Source of the DNA: Pauljensenia sp.
Lineage (GTDB): Bacteria; Actinomycetota; Actinomycetes; Actinomycetales; Actinomycetaceae
Assembly (NCBI GenBank): GCA_029983625.1
Contig: JASBZF010000016.1
Span: 1-21,257, forward strand
DNA length: 21,257 nt
Reading direction: 5' to 3'
This document shows positions 1 through 7,340 of the stretch, piece by piece (position 1 is the first letter of the stretch; each line of letters starts with the position of its first letter). A model generated the notes under the pieces. That model did not search any database. It had not been told where the DNA came from and saw only the letters and a list, made by a program, of their open reading frames with translations. The position numbers were made by a program, and so were the translations under genes.

Positions 1-471
1 GGTTGAAGCAGTGGTGGTGTATGGGTCACGGTTTGTGTCCTGAGCAAGACGGGTAGTAAGCGTTCGTTTCATAGCTTCGATGACGGTTTTGCGTGTGCGG
101 ATCCGGGTGGGTGCAAGAAACGGCCTGGAAGCCTGACGAATACTGCCGTACTCGAGTACGTTGGCAATCAGAGCGTTGCTTCTACTATCGGCACGGATTT
201 CAGCGAAGCCAAGCTTGATGTCATGCTTGCCATCCGCCCTAGCTTTCACCGAAAAAACACCGAGGGTGACAGTGAGTTGTCCGGTGGATTCGGATTCACG
301 AACCGTCCGCTGCCGATACTTGCTTTGAGCTTGGCGGCCCATGATCGGCTCTAACACACCCGCACCGGCTTTGAGGGTGTCTTCTGTGTAAGTATCCAGC
401 TTGCGGGAGACGTTGTCGAGGGAGTCAATGAAGGAGTTAGGGAGGTTAATCTGTGTCAGAGCCACGACCAT
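1..471 (-). CDS. HK97 gp10-like phage head-tail/tail component (3' end beyond window)
   Basis: The minus strand is open from ATG at 471 (in-frame ATGs also at 480 and 483) to base 1, giving at least 157 residues with no stop, so the C-terminus lies outside the window. The N-terminal half is an alpha-helical stretch (NSFIDSLDNVSRKLDTYTED), followed by a beta-rich part. The diagnostic segment is NALIANVLEYGSIRQASRPF then LAPTRIRTRKTVIEAMKRTL. This matches the 'xxIAxxxEYGxxxxxxRPFLxPA' block typical of HK97 gp10-like proteins, small structural proteins at the head-tail junction of tailed phages. The start overlaps the end of the preceding small ORF by about 26 bp, as is common in phage morphogenesis operons. 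No good Shine-Dalgarno is seen, so the exact start is uncertain. It suggests that prophage or prophage-remnant DNA lies to the left. The family call rests on motif recognition only. Confidence 0.7.
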   Translation of the reverse strand, partial: MVVALTQINLPNSFIDSLDNVSRKLDTYTEDTLKAGAGVLEPIMGRQAQSKYRQRTVRESESTGQLTVTLGVFSVKARADGKHDIKLGFAEIRADSRSNALIANVLEYGSIRQASRPFLAPTRIRTRKTVIEAMKRTLTTRLAQDTNRDPYTTTAST

Positions 472-652
472 CTTCCGCATCATGGATGAGGATGAGATTC
501 TTCTTTATCAACCCATTAGTAGTCCTACTACTAGTCATGTCAAGCAAACTTCCTGTTGGGAATACTTCAACTTCCAAACAGATGTCAGCCAGAAGATCCG
601 AAGCCTTTTCATTCTTCGCGCCCTCAGCAGAAGATTCTGTATCACTCGACAT
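446..652 (-). CDS. small acidic hypothetical protein, overlaps ddl stop
   Basis: A 68-residue ORF starting MSSDTESSAEGAKNEKASDL and ending HDAEDGRGSDTD. Its ATG at 652 lies inside the last codons of the ligase gene, overlapping by 11 bp in a different frame, and its end overlaps the gp10-like start. No Shine-Dalgarno precedes it, so translation would depend on coupling to the ligase. The protein is Ser/Asp/Glu-rich, with no membrane segment and no motif I recognise. Position next to a gp10-like gene suggests a small phage protein, possibly a 5'-truncated remnant, since the frame stays open upstream to an ATG at 727 inside ddl. Function unknown. Confidence 0.45.
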   Translation of the reverse strand: MSSDTESSAEGAKNEKASDLLADICLEVEVFPTGSLLDMTSSRTTNGLIKKNLILIHDAEDGRGSDTD

Positions 653-1619
653 TCTGCGCACATGACTGATCGAGCAGCGGACGACCCGCAGCAACGAAAT
701 CCACAATATGACAGCACAGCTGAGCAAAGGACTCGGAAGCCTCAGCAGCCTGAGGGAAAAGGGAAGTATCAGTCATGCCAGGCATCACATTCGCATCAAT
801 GAACCAGCACTCGCCCTCAGCGTCCACCACGAAATCTATGCGCGACAGATCACGCAGGCCAAGAATCGCGTGAGCCTCGATTGCCGCTTGCCTCACTGCT
901 TCGAGTTCTTTGGATGAAAGACGCGCGGGCACGAAATACTCAGTCGCATCCGTCGTATAGCGCGCAGCATAGTCATAGCGACCCTTATCCGTTGCGATCT
1001 CAACCGGAGGAAGAGCTAGGGGGCCAGATTCAAGGTCGATTACCGAAACCGCAATGTCACGACCCTTGATGAACTGCTCGATCATAATGTGCTCACCGTA
1101 AGCGAAAGCATCAACCATAGCTGAACGAAGTTCGCTTGCATCCGCAACAGTTGACAAGCCGAGGGCGGAACCTCCATCCGTCGGCTTAATGACGACAGGG
1201 AACAGAGTCTGAGACTCGATAGCGTCAAGCACCGGAGCGGCTCCGAGCTGGCGGAAAAGAACCTGAGGGAGTGCCGCCCATCCAGGGGTAGCCAGGCCCG
1301 CAGCTCCGATGAGAGCTTTTGCAGTCGGCTTATTGGATGCAAGCTTTGCCTGAACTGAGCGGGAACCGACGAAGGGGATGTCAAGAGCTTCGAGGAGGGT
1401 CTGCAGGGAACCGTCCTCGCCAATTGAACCGTGGACAAGCGGCCAAATCACATCGGGAGAAAAAGACTCGATCGTGGCGGTGAGCTGCTGATCGAGGTCA
1501 GCGAGGCGGACTTCGTACCCTGCCTGAATAAGTGCATTCGCCACCCGACGACCCGAACGGACAGATACGTCGCGCTCGTGGGTGAGACCGCCGGCGATGA
1601 TGAGGACCTTCGATGTCAC
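642..1619 (-). CDS. ddl: D-alanine--D-alanine ligase (ATP-grasp)
   Basis: Joins two D-alanines using ATP to supply the peptidoglycan precursor dipeptide in the cytoplasm. The 325 residues are a usual Ddl length. Visible landmarks are the N-terminal GGLTHERDVSVRSG with Glu15, VHGSIGEDGSLQ at 63-73, the ATP-grasp strand PVVIKPTDGGSALGLS at 141-156, the omega-loop YDYAARY ending in Tyr221, SRIDFV near 259-264, and the C-terminal metal/substrate loop DANVMPGMTDTSLFP around 275-289. A Tyr in the omega-loop is typical of D-Ala-D-Ala rather than D-lactate ligases. The start is GTG at 1619, preceded by AAGGAG at suitable spacing. It lies 79 bp downstream of the aminotransferase on the same strand and probably shares its transcript. 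Divergent Ddl paralogues of unknown specificity exist, so the substrate is inferred from family. Confidence 0.88.
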   Translation of the reverse strand: MTSKVLIIAGGLTHERDVSVRSGRRVANALIQAGYEVRLADLDQQLTATIESFSPDVIWPLVHGSIGEDGSLQTLLEALDIPFVGSRSVQAKLASNKPTAKALIGAAGLATPGWAALPQVLFRQLGAAPVLDAIESQTLFPVVIKPTDGGSALGLSTVADASELRSAMVDAFAYGEHIMIEQFIKGRDIAVSVIDLESGPLALPPVEIATDKGRYDYAARYTTDATEYFVPARLSSKELEAVRQAAIEAHAILGLRDLSRIDFVVDAEGECWFIDANVMPGMTDTSLFPQAAEASESFAQLCCHIVDFVAAGRPLLDQSCAQNVE

Positions 1620-1698
1620 GAGTTTCTCCTTGTTCCTTCAGCGGACATCTGCCCGGCAAGGTGATTGAATCGGCTTGGGATGAGTGGTCGGATAAGGG

Positions 1699-3030
1699 TC
1701 ACAGAGCGTTCGGAGCAGGTGCAATACCTGGCCCGACCTCGTCGATATCGTGCTTGTGGAAAGCTGCACCGAACATCTCGACGAGTTCCTTTTCCGCATG
1801 GACGACAGTGGAGAGACGACGCACGCCCTCACGAATCCTTTCGGGAGTCGGATAGCAGAAGGACAGACGCATATGGTCCCTGCCCTGTCCGTCGTAATAG
1901 AAGGCTGTACCAGCAACGTAGGCGACCTGTGCGCGGACGGCGCGTGGAAGCATCGATTTGGCATCCAGGCCAGCAGGAAGCGTCACCCAGGTGTAGAAAC
2001 CACCGTCAGGTATCGTCCACGTACAGTCCGGCATGTACTCTTCGAGGGCGCCAAGCATTGCTTGTGCGCGTTCGGCGTACATGCTGCGGAATGCTTTGAC
2101 CTGCGAATACCAGTCGTAATCCCTGAGATATCCGGCGATTGCCATCTGCCCGACCATCGAGGGCGAAAGGATCGCGGACTCGGAGGCAAGAACGAGTTTG
2201 TCACGGATCGCATGGGGTGCGTATGCCCAGCCGATACGGAATCCCGGAGCGAACATTTTCGAGAAAGAACCAAGATAAACAACGCCCTCGGGTGAAAAGG
2301 ACTGGATCGCCGGGAGCGGGTCGGAGTGGAAGCCGAGCAGACCATAGGGGTTGTCCTCAAGGATGAGGACCTGTTCGCGCATACAGATTTCAGCAATGCG
2401 GGGGCGGCGTTCAAGAGAAAGGGTGACGCCCGCTGGGTTGTGGAAGTTCGGAATCGTGTAGAGCATTTTGATGGTTCGTCCGGAAGCGCGAACATCGTGG
2501 ATGCTCTGTTCGAGAGCTTCGGGGATGAGCCCGTTTTCATCCATAGGAACATGAACGACGTCGGCTTGTCGGGCGCGGAAAACTCCCAGGGCTCCCACAT
2601 ACGAGGGCGCTTCTGCGAGGATGACATCACCGGGGTTGATGAAGAGCTCAGTCATGAGGTCAAGGGCCTGCTGTGAACCCGTTGTGATGACTACATCGTC
2701 CGGGTCGGCACCGAGGATGCCGTCGTAGCTCATTACTTCGGTGATGTGTTCACGTAAAACTTCCCAGCCCTGGCCTGAACCGTATTGCATTGCTTGAGCG
2801 CCATGGGTAGCGATGAGGTGCTTCGCCGATTCGGCGAGGCGATCAAGGGGGAGGTCTGTCAGGTTCGGCATCCCTCCGGCAAGAGAGACAACTTCGGGAC
2901 GGGACACAACAGAGAAGAGTGCGCGGATCTCGGAAGCTCGCAGGTTGTGAGCTCGTTCGGCGTAGGTGTTGAACCACGGGTCAAGTCGATTTCCCTGCTG
3001 ATTGCCGTCCGAATTCGCTGAAATGCTCAC
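1699..3030 (-). CDS. PLP-dependent aminotransferase, fold type I (LysN / 2-aminoadipate transaminase-like)
   Basis: A 443-residue fold-type I transaminase of the class I/II group that includes LysN, ARO8-like enzymes and the catalytic half of MocR regulators. No N-terminal helix-turn-helix is present, so it is an enzyme rather than a MocR regulator. Landmarks: SLAGGMPN at 49-56, YGSGQGWEVLREHI at 83-96, TTGSQQALDL at 116-125, the PLP-contacting PNFHNPAG at 194-201, LEDNPYG with Asp226, and SFSKMFAPGFRIGW with the Schiff-base Lys258 and Arg265. The likely role is transfer of an amino group between an amino acid and 2-oxoglutarate; the amino-acid substrate cannot be read from sequence. The short 79-bp gap to ddl suggests cotranscription. 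Its upstream region is shared with the broken frame that begins at 3064 on the other strand. Confidence 0.85.
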   Translation of the reverse strand: MSISANSDGNQQGNRLDPWFNTYAERAHNLRASEIRALFSVVSRPEVVSLAGGMPNLTDLPLDRLAESAKHLIATHGAQAMQYGSGQGWEVLREHITEVMSYDGILGADPDDVVITTGSQQALDLMTELFINPGDVILAEAPSYVGALGVFRARQADVVHVPMDENGLIPEALEQSIHDVRASGRTIKMLYTIPNFHNPAGVTLSLERRPRIAEICMREQVLILEDNPYGLLGFHSDPLPAIQSFSPEGVVYLGSFSKMFAPGFRIGWAYAPHAIRDKLVLASESAILSPSMVGQMAIAGYLRDYDWYSQVKAFRSMYAERAQAMLGALEEYMPDCTWTIPDGGFYTWVTLPAGLDAKSMLPRAVRAQVAYVAGTAFYYDGQGRDHMRLSFCYPTPERIREGVRRLSTVVHAEKELVEMFGAAFHKHDIDEVGPGIAPAPNAL

Positions 3031-3063
3031 AGGACCTTCCTCTACTCATCATGCTCTGCCACT

Positions 3064-3348
3064 GTGGCAAAGTCTTTTGTGTTCGCTAAGCGACCCATAC
3101 CGATTGTCGAGGACGAGCCTCGATACGCATACGATGCGCGTAACACTCAGCTTAAGTGTGCCATCACTCACCCTGAAGAGGCGTATTGTGTCGCGCCGGG
3201 TGTGGATTATCAGGAGAACTAGCGCCCTCGTCAATTGGATCAGGTGGCAATTGAGACACTTGAGATTGCAGAAAAATCAGCGCGGAGGCTGAGCGGAAGA
3301 ACACCTCGCGTGCATGAGCTCATCGTCGCTGCACTGCACAGTGTGTGA
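3064..3348 (+). pseudogene. 94-codon reading frame interrupted by a single amber codon
   Basis: Beginning at GTG 3064 the plus strand reads 52 protein-like codons (AKSFVFAKRPIPIVEDEPRY, then ARNTQLKCAITHPEEAY and ending GVDYQEN), meets TAG at 3220-3222, and continues in the same frame for 41 codons (RPRQLDQVAIETLEIAEK, then RTPRVHELIVAALHSV) to TGA at 3346-3348. The second part is strongly helical and amphipathic. No Shine-Dalgarno precedes the GTG, and no family is recognised. It most simply looks like a small gene killed by a nonsense mutation, although it could be chance or two very short ORFs. It occupies most of the gap between the aminotransferase and fic. Confidence 0.35.
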
Positions 3349-3412
3349 TGCTAGGTGAGGGATCTGATGCGACACATCGCATGGTTTTTATGTCGACAGC
3401 GCGATCAAGGAA

Positions 3413-3441
3413 TTGTCAGAGTAACGATCTGTCAGTAACTG
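3413..3441 (+). promoter_or_regulatory. candidate promoter for fic
   Basis: TTGTCA at 3413-3418 is followed 17 bp later by TAACTG at 3436-3441. The -35 match is fair and the -10 match is weak. The putative -10 is overlapped by the left arm of the inverted repeat at 3437-3465, which would fit repression by steric block. This is assigned by eye only. Confidence 0.3.
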
Positions 3442-3465
3442 CTAATTTGAGCTAAATTAGCAGTT
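3437..3465 (+). promoter_or_regulatory. perfect 12-bp inverted repeat upstream of fic, candidate operator
   Basis: AACTGCTAATTT (3437-3448) and AAATTAGCAGTT (3454-3465) are perfect reverse complements around a 5-base spacer. The element is AT-rich, lies 28 bp upstream of the fic start codon, and has no following U-tract, so an operator is more likely than a terminator. The Fic protein carries its own C-terminal winged helix, so autoregulation is the simplest inference. Confidence 0.6.
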
Positions 3466-3478
3466 GTAAGCGCTTGAG
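3465..3478 (+). promoter_or_regulatory. LacI/CRE-like operator motif
   Basis: TGTAAGCGCTTGAG fits most positions of the LacI-family/CRE pattern TGWAANCGNTNNCA and contains the palindrome AAGCGCTT. It sits between the inverted repeat and the ribosome site of fic. A related copy, TGTAAGCGCGTGCG, lies upstream of the ribokinase gene at 4903-4916. It is short, so chance is possible. Confidence 0.3.
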
Positions 3479-3492
3479 GAGGTGAGCAGTCA

Positions 3493-4851
3493 ATGAAGAT
3501 TCCTATGCCACCACCTGCTCCCTTGGACGTACTGAAGCACAAACTTTTGATGTCTGAGGCGAATGCGCAACGGATGCTCAACCTGGTCACACATCCTGAA
3601 CTTGCGAAAGATCCTGAATACCATCCGTGGGAGTGGTTCTTTAGACATGAGCCGCCAAGCGGTTTCACGCGGGAAGAATGGTGGACCGCGATCCGTTGGA
3701 AGCGGAAGGAAACTGCGCGTTCGCTTCCGCTGCATCTCACGAGCGGAGTTCCACTTTCCTTCAACCTTCCTGATCCGCTCCTCGAACTTCTGGAGGAGAT
3801 CACTGCTCGCGCGAAAGGACAGATCGAACTTCCCGAGCCGGTGATGAATCCGGCCACACGAAACCGTTACCTCGTGAGTTCACTCATGGAAGAAGCTGTC
3901 ACTTCATCACAGCTCGAAGGTGCATCCACCTCTCGTGTTATCGCAAAAAGAATGTTACGTGAGGGTAGGACTCCTCAGAATCGCTCCGAGCGGATGATCG
4001 TCAATAACTATCTTGTTATGCACAGGATTATCGAGCTCAAGGATGAACCACTAAGTCCTGAACTCATCATGGAGATCCACCGCAGGGTTACTGAAGGAAC
4101 ACTTGACGATCCTTTCGAGGCTGGGCGAATGCAGGCTCCCGGCGAGGACCGTGTAAGGATCTACGGTGACATCACGGACGAGCAGGTGCTTCACATCCCT
4201 CCGCCCACTGAAGAACTTGAGGAACGCATGAATGCGCTCTGCGCCTTCGCCAACTCTGAAAGGACCTCGGATACCGGTTACGTGCCACCCCTCATCCGCG
4301 CGATGACCTTGCACTTCATGATGGGTTACGACCATTATTTCGCAGATGGTAACGGGCGTACCTCTCGGGCCGTTTTCTACTGGTCGATGCTTCATCAAGG
4401 GTTTTTCCTCGCAGAGTTTCTCCCCGTTTCTCGTCTTTTCCGTGCCGCCCCGGCGAAATATGCGAGGACCTTCCTCCTGACCGAGCAAGATGAGGGCGAT
4501 CTCACGCACTTCCTTCTCGAACATGCACGATTTCTCACGCGCGCGATCAAGGATCTTGATGCCTATCTCGCTTTAAATACGCGAAGCCTCACAACTCTTG
4601 GCCGTATGCTTCGTGCAACAAATTTGAATCATCGCCAGATCGCTGTCCTCGAATCATTCATGCGAGATCCTGGGGGCTATATCACCGTTACGCAGCACAG
4701 CACGACCCATCAGGTCGTTAAGCAGACTGCGCGCACCGATCTTCAAGATCTTGAGTCGCGCGGCTTTCTGCTCAGAGGTCGGCAGGGGCGAAGTATCACG
4801 TGGTTCCCCGTTGATGATCTTGCGGATCGGATCGAGGGAAGATCAACCTAG
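3493..4851 (+). CDS. class II Fic-domain protein with C-terminal winged helix
   Basis: Fic enzymes usually transfer AMP from ATP to a Ser, Thr or Tyr of a target protein. The 452 residues hold an N-terminal extension with a Trp-rich helix (EWFFRHEPP, REEWWTAIRWKRKE). The auto-inhibitory motif TSSQLEGAST follows at 137-146 with Glu142, then the Fic core with DHYFADGNGRTSR at 280-292 and catalytic His281. A C-terminal winged helix (about 377-450) contains HRQIAVLESF and TARTDLQDLESRGFLLRG. An inhibitory helix N-terminal to the core in the same chain defines class II, so no separate antitoxin is expected. A strong AGGAGG at 3478-3483 supports the ATG at 3493. The gene appears to stand alone. The perfect inverted repeat just upstream suggests autoregulation by the winged helix. 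The protein target is unknown. Confidence 0.85.
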   Translation: MKIPMPPPAPLDVLKHKLLMSEANAQRMLNLVTHPELAKDPEYHPWEWFFRHEPPSGFTREEWWTAIRWKRKETARSLPLHLTSGVPLSFNLPDPLLELLEEITARAKGQIELPEPVMNPATRNRYLVSSLMEEAVTSSQLEGASTSRVIAKRMLREGRTPQNRSERMIVNNYLVMHRIIELKDEPLSPELIMEIHRRVTEGTLDDPFEAGRMQAPGEDRVRIYGDITDEQVLHIPPPTEELEERMNALCAFANSERTSDTGYVPPLIRAMTLHFMMGYDHYFADGNGRTSRAVFYWSMLHQGFFLAEFLPVSRLFRAAPAKYARTFLLTEQDEGDLTHFLLEHARFLTRAIKDLDAYLALNTRSLTTLGRMLRATNLNHRQIAVLESFMRDPGGYITVTQHSTTHQVVKQTARTDLQDLESRGFLLRGRQGRSITWFPVDDLADRIEGRST

Positions 4852-5082
4852 CGGTAAAGATTAGGGCGACTGAAGAAGCTCAGGTTTTCCCTTACGTGTG
4901 CCTGTAAGCGCGTGCGAGGGGCTGACAAGGTGCAATCGATGGATTTACGATCATTGCGACGGTATTTGTCGTCAAAAAGCCGCCGAGGAGTACAACGCGG
5001 TACGAGGTGTAGGCAAGGAAGTCTGACTTCGGGACCGTCCTCGTGTTGGCATCCGTGCATCGTTTCGAGAAGGGACACGCTC
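4852..5082 (+). promoter_or_regulatory. ribokinase upstream region with operator-like sites
   Basis: This 231-bp gap has no convincing gene; the ribokinase frame stays open back to 4912 but has no ribosome site there. It carries TGTAAGCGCGTGCG at 4903-4916 and TGCAATCGAT at 4931-4940. The latter shares the half-site TGCAATC with the reverse complement of the operator-like sequence that follows the ribokinase stop codon. These fit binding by a LacI-family regulator, plausibly the one encoded at 11608-12639. No clear -35/-10 pair is assigned. Confidence 0.35.
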
Positions 5083-6042
5083 ATGAGCATCGCTGTCATC
5101 GGTTCGAACAACACCGATCTCATCACGTACATCACGCGCATACCGGTCGAAGGTGAGACTATCGAGGCTCCGGACTTCGAGATCGGTTTTGGCGGGAAAG
5201 GGTCGAATCAAGCGGTTGCTGCGGCGCGCCTGGGGACCGAAGTTGTCATGGTGACCTGCGTGGGCGACGACTCTTTTGGTCATGCCTATATCGAGAACTA
5301 CAGGGCGAACGGTATCGATACCGCGCACGTGAAACAAGTGCCGGGCACATCAGGAGTCGCCCCTATTTTCGTTGACCCTGAATCGCATAATCGCATCATC
5401 ATTGTGAAGGGTGCGAACAACGGTCTTCTCCCTGAAGATGTGGAAACAGCAGCCGATGCCGTTGCTTCGACCTCGTTGATTGTGTGTCAATTGGAGATTC
5501 GTTTAGAGACCGTCGCTGCGGCGATCAGACTAGGGGAGCGCCTGGGTGTGCCGGTGCTGCTGAATCCGGCACCCGCTTCGAGGGAGCTTGACCTTGAACT
5601 TGTTGCGAAATGCACCTACGTCATGCCGAATGAGACCGAGCTTGAACTGCTGACGGGAATGCCGACCTCAACTGATGAAGAGGTGCGTGCGGCAGCGCAT
5701 CGTCTTTTAGAGTCGGGCTGCCCAAATGTGATCGTGACCCTCGGGGCGCGCGGGGTGCTGTGGCTCAGTGCCGAGGGCGAGGAGGTGCGACTCGACCAGT
5801 TCCCGGTTCGAGCCGTTGACACGAGCGGCGCAGGAGATGCTTTCATTGGCTGTTTCGCACACTGCTTGTCAGAAGGTTTTACGGTTCTTGAGGGACTGCG
5901 CCTTGCGAATGCGTATGCTGCCCGTTCCGTGATGGCTCGAGGGACTCAGAAGTCCTATCCGACGGCCAGCGAATTCCGCGCCTGGCTTCTTGAGCGGGAT
6001 CGAGAAGAAGCCCTTGTCGGAGTCTTGAAGAAAGGTGATTGA
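5083..6042 (+). CDS. rbsK: ribokinase (PfkB family sugar kinase)
   Basis: Phosphorylates ribose (or a related sugar) with ATP to the 5-phosphate in the cytoplasm. The 319 residues match the family length. Visible motifs are the N-terminal GSNNTDLITYITRIPVEGET, PfkB signature 1 FGGKGSNQAVAAARLG near residues 36-51, the monovalent-ion/substrate region VLLNPAPA, PNETEL, and PfkB signature 2 DTSGAGDAFIG with catalytic-base Asp252. ATG 5083 is chosen because GAGAAGGGA precedes it and the family N-terminus begins there; the upstream in-frame extension is not protein-like. Its last 19 codons and stop are duplicated at 12671-12730. GC is lower than in the transporter genes downstream, as though kinase and transporter have different histories. 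Kinases for other furanoses cannot be excluded. Confidence 0.85.
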   Translation: MSIAVIGSNNTDLITYITRIPVEGETIEAPDFEIGFGGKGSNQAVAAARLGTEVVMVTCVGDDSFGHAYIENYRANGIDTAHVKQVPGTSGVAPIFVDPESHNRIIIVKGANNGLLPEDVETAADAVASTSLIVCQLEIRLETVAAAIRLGERLGVPVLLNPAPASRELDLELVAKCTYVMPNETELELLTGMPTSTDEEVRAAAHRLLESGCPNVIVTLGARGVLWLSAEGEEVRLDQFPVRAVDTSGAGDAFIGCFAHCLSEGFTVLEGLRLANAYAARSVMARGTQKSYPTASEFRAWLLERDREEALVGVLKKGD

Positions 6043-6055
6043 TAACGATTGCACA
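5982..6055 (+). repeat. 74-bp direct repeat, left copy (functional ribokinase 3' end)
   Basis: This copy spans the last 19 codons of the ribokinase gene, its TGA, and TAACGATTGCACA after it. It matches 12670-12743 at 73 of 74 positions in the same orientation; the single difference is GTC against GCC, Val to Ala. Sequence diverges immediately before 5982 and after 6055. Confidence 0.95.
6040..6053 (+). promoter_or_regulatory. LacI-type operator-like site at ribokinase stop
   Basis: TGATAACGATTGCA has a central CG with half-sites TGATAAC and TGCAATC, the general form of LacI-family operators (TGNNANNC). It overlaps the ribokinase stop codon and lies about 200 bp before the binding-protein gene. 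The same site recurs in the right repeat at 12728-12741, upstream of the convergent lacI gene, so one regulator could act on both the transporter operon and its own gene. Confidence 0.4.
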
Positions 6056-6257
6056 ACGAAAGGCGTGGACACTCGACATGAAGTGATCCACGTGTTAGTT
6101 TTATCTACGTTCATGAAACTGAAACCTGAGTTCTCACTCAGGAATCGGTCTTCCGCTTCCGAAGGGGACTAAGGAGTCTCCGGAGGAACGATCGCGTTCT
6201 TCTGCATGAGAACGCATGAGCCTCATCAATGTCGATGTGAAAACACAAGGAGTCATC
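6056..6257 (+). other. leader region before the binding-protein gene with small hairpins
   Basis: This 202-bp stretch has no supported gene. It holds a perfect 7-bp stem with a 4-base loop (CCTGAGT 6125-6131, ACTCAGG 6136-6142) and a second small inverted repeat, GAACG 6186-6190 with CGTTC 6195-6199. AAGGAG lies just before the ATG at 6258. The hairpins could affect leader RNA, but no riboswitch class is recognised. Confidence 0.4.
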
Positions 6258-7301
6258 ATGAAGTCCCGCTTCGCGGCCGCAAGTGCAATCGTTTTCGCTT
6301 CCGCTCTGGCGCTGACCGCCTGCTCCGGCGGCAGCGCCTCGAGCGACACCGCCTCATCGGGCGCCGCCGGCTCGTCCTCGAAGGACTACACCATCGCGAT
6401 CGTCCCGAAGGATGCCACCAACCCCTGGTTCGTCCGCATGGAGACCGGCGTCCAGAAGTACGCCGAAGAAACCGGACTCAATGTCTTCCAGAAGGGCCCC
6501 GCCGAGACCGACGCGACCATGCAGGCCCAGGTCATCCAGGACCTCATCGCACAGGGCGTCGACGCGATCGGCGTCGTCCCCGTCGACCCGGGCGCCATCG
6601 AGCCCATCCTCAAGGAGGCCATGGACGCCGGCATCGTCGTCGTCACCCACGAGGGCGCCTCGCAGGAGAACACGATGTACGACATCGAAGCCTTCAACAA
6701 CGCCAAGTACGGCGCCTTCATCATGGACAACCTCGCCGCCGCCATGGGCGAGAAGGGCACGTACACGACGATGGTCGGCCACGTCACCAACGCCTCCCAC
6801 AACGAATGGGCCGACGGCTCCGTCGCCCGCCAGAAGGAGGCCTACCCGAACATGACCCTCCTCGAGGCCGAGCCCCGCGTCGAATCCCAGGACAACGGCG
6901 AAACTGCCTACCAGGTCGCCAAGGAGGTCCTCAAGAAGTACCCCGAGGTCACCGGCATCCTCGGCACCTCCTCCTTCGACGCCCCCGGCGTCGCCCGCGC
7001 GATCGACGAACTCGGCCTCCAGGGCAAGGTCTTCACCGCCGGCACCGGCATGCCCGAAGCCAACAAGGAGATCCTCGACAAGGGCCTCGTCGCGGCCCTG
7101 ACCCTGTGGGATCCGGCCGATGCGGGCTACGCGATGGCCTCGCTCGCCACCAAGATCCTCAACGGCGAGAAGATCGAAGACGGTATCGACCTCGGCCCCA
7201 AGGGCTACGTCATGCACTTCGCCGAGGGCTCCAAGAAGGTCCTCGAGGGCGACGGCTGGATCCAGATCACCAAGGAGAACGTCTCGAGCTTCGGCTTCTG
7301 A
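6258..7301 (+). CDS. sugar ABC transporter substrate-binding lipoprotein (RhaS/LsrB-like)
   Basis: A 347-residue extracellular binding protein that delivers a sugar to the adjacent ATPase/permease complex. The signal peptide (hydrophobic about 5-20) ends in the lipobox LTAC with lipidation at Cys22, followed by a Ser/Ala/Gly-rich linker. The mature part is the periplasmic-binding-protein type 4 fold used by ribose, rhamnose and AI-2 transporters, with TIAIVPKDATNPWFVRMETG, QAQVIQDLIAQGVDAIGVVP and ILKEAMDAGIVVVTHEG. The way the chain ends (GWIQITKENVSSFGF) and the presence of two permeases are closer to RhaS/LsrB systems than to classical RbsB. ATG 6258 is chosen because AAGGAG precedes it and the signal peptide begins there. 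GC is high. The bound sugar is not determinable here; ribose or another small sugar is plausible from the kinase and isomerase neighbours. Confidence 0.85.
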   Translation: MKSRFAAASAIVFASALALTACSGGSASSDTASSGAAGSSSKDYTIAIVPKDATNPWFVRMETGVQKYAEETGLNVFQKGPAETDATMQAQVIQDLIAQGVDAIGVVPVDPGAIEPILKEAMDAGIVVVTHEGASQENTMYDIEAFNNAKYGAFIMDNLAAAMGEKGTYTTMVGHVTNASHNEWADGSVARQKEAYPNMTLLEAEPRVESQDNGETAYQVAKEVLKKYPEVTGILGTSSFDAPGVARAIDELGLQGKVFTAGTGMPEANKEILDKGLVAALTLWDPADAGYAMASLATKILNGEKIEDGIDLGPKGYVMHFAEGSKKVLEGDGWIQITKENVSSFGF

Positions 7302-7308
7302 CGAATCA

Positions 7309-7340
7309 CCGGGGGCGCCGGCCCGCTCCGGCGCCCCCGG
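7309..7340 (+). terminator. strong GC hairpin after binding-protein gene (processing/attenuation)
   Basis: CCGGGGGCGCCGG (7309-7321) and CCGGCGCCCCCGG (7328-7340) form a perfect 13-bp stem with a 6-base loop, 7 bp after the binding-protein stop. There is no U-tract. Such hairpins between binding-protein and ATPase genes often stabilise the upstream mRNA or let only part of the transcription through, giving more binding protein than membrane components. Confidence 0.7.

Noticed and set aside
3367..3390. ATGCGA-CACA-TCGCAT followed by a short T-run as a terminator
   Set aside because: The stem is only 6 bp, the T-run is interrupted, and no active gene clearly ends just before it.
4912..5082. 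N-terminal extension of the ribokinase
   Set aside because: It is Arg/Ser-rich, unlike the family, crosses operator-like sequence, and the ribosome site lies just before ATG 5083.
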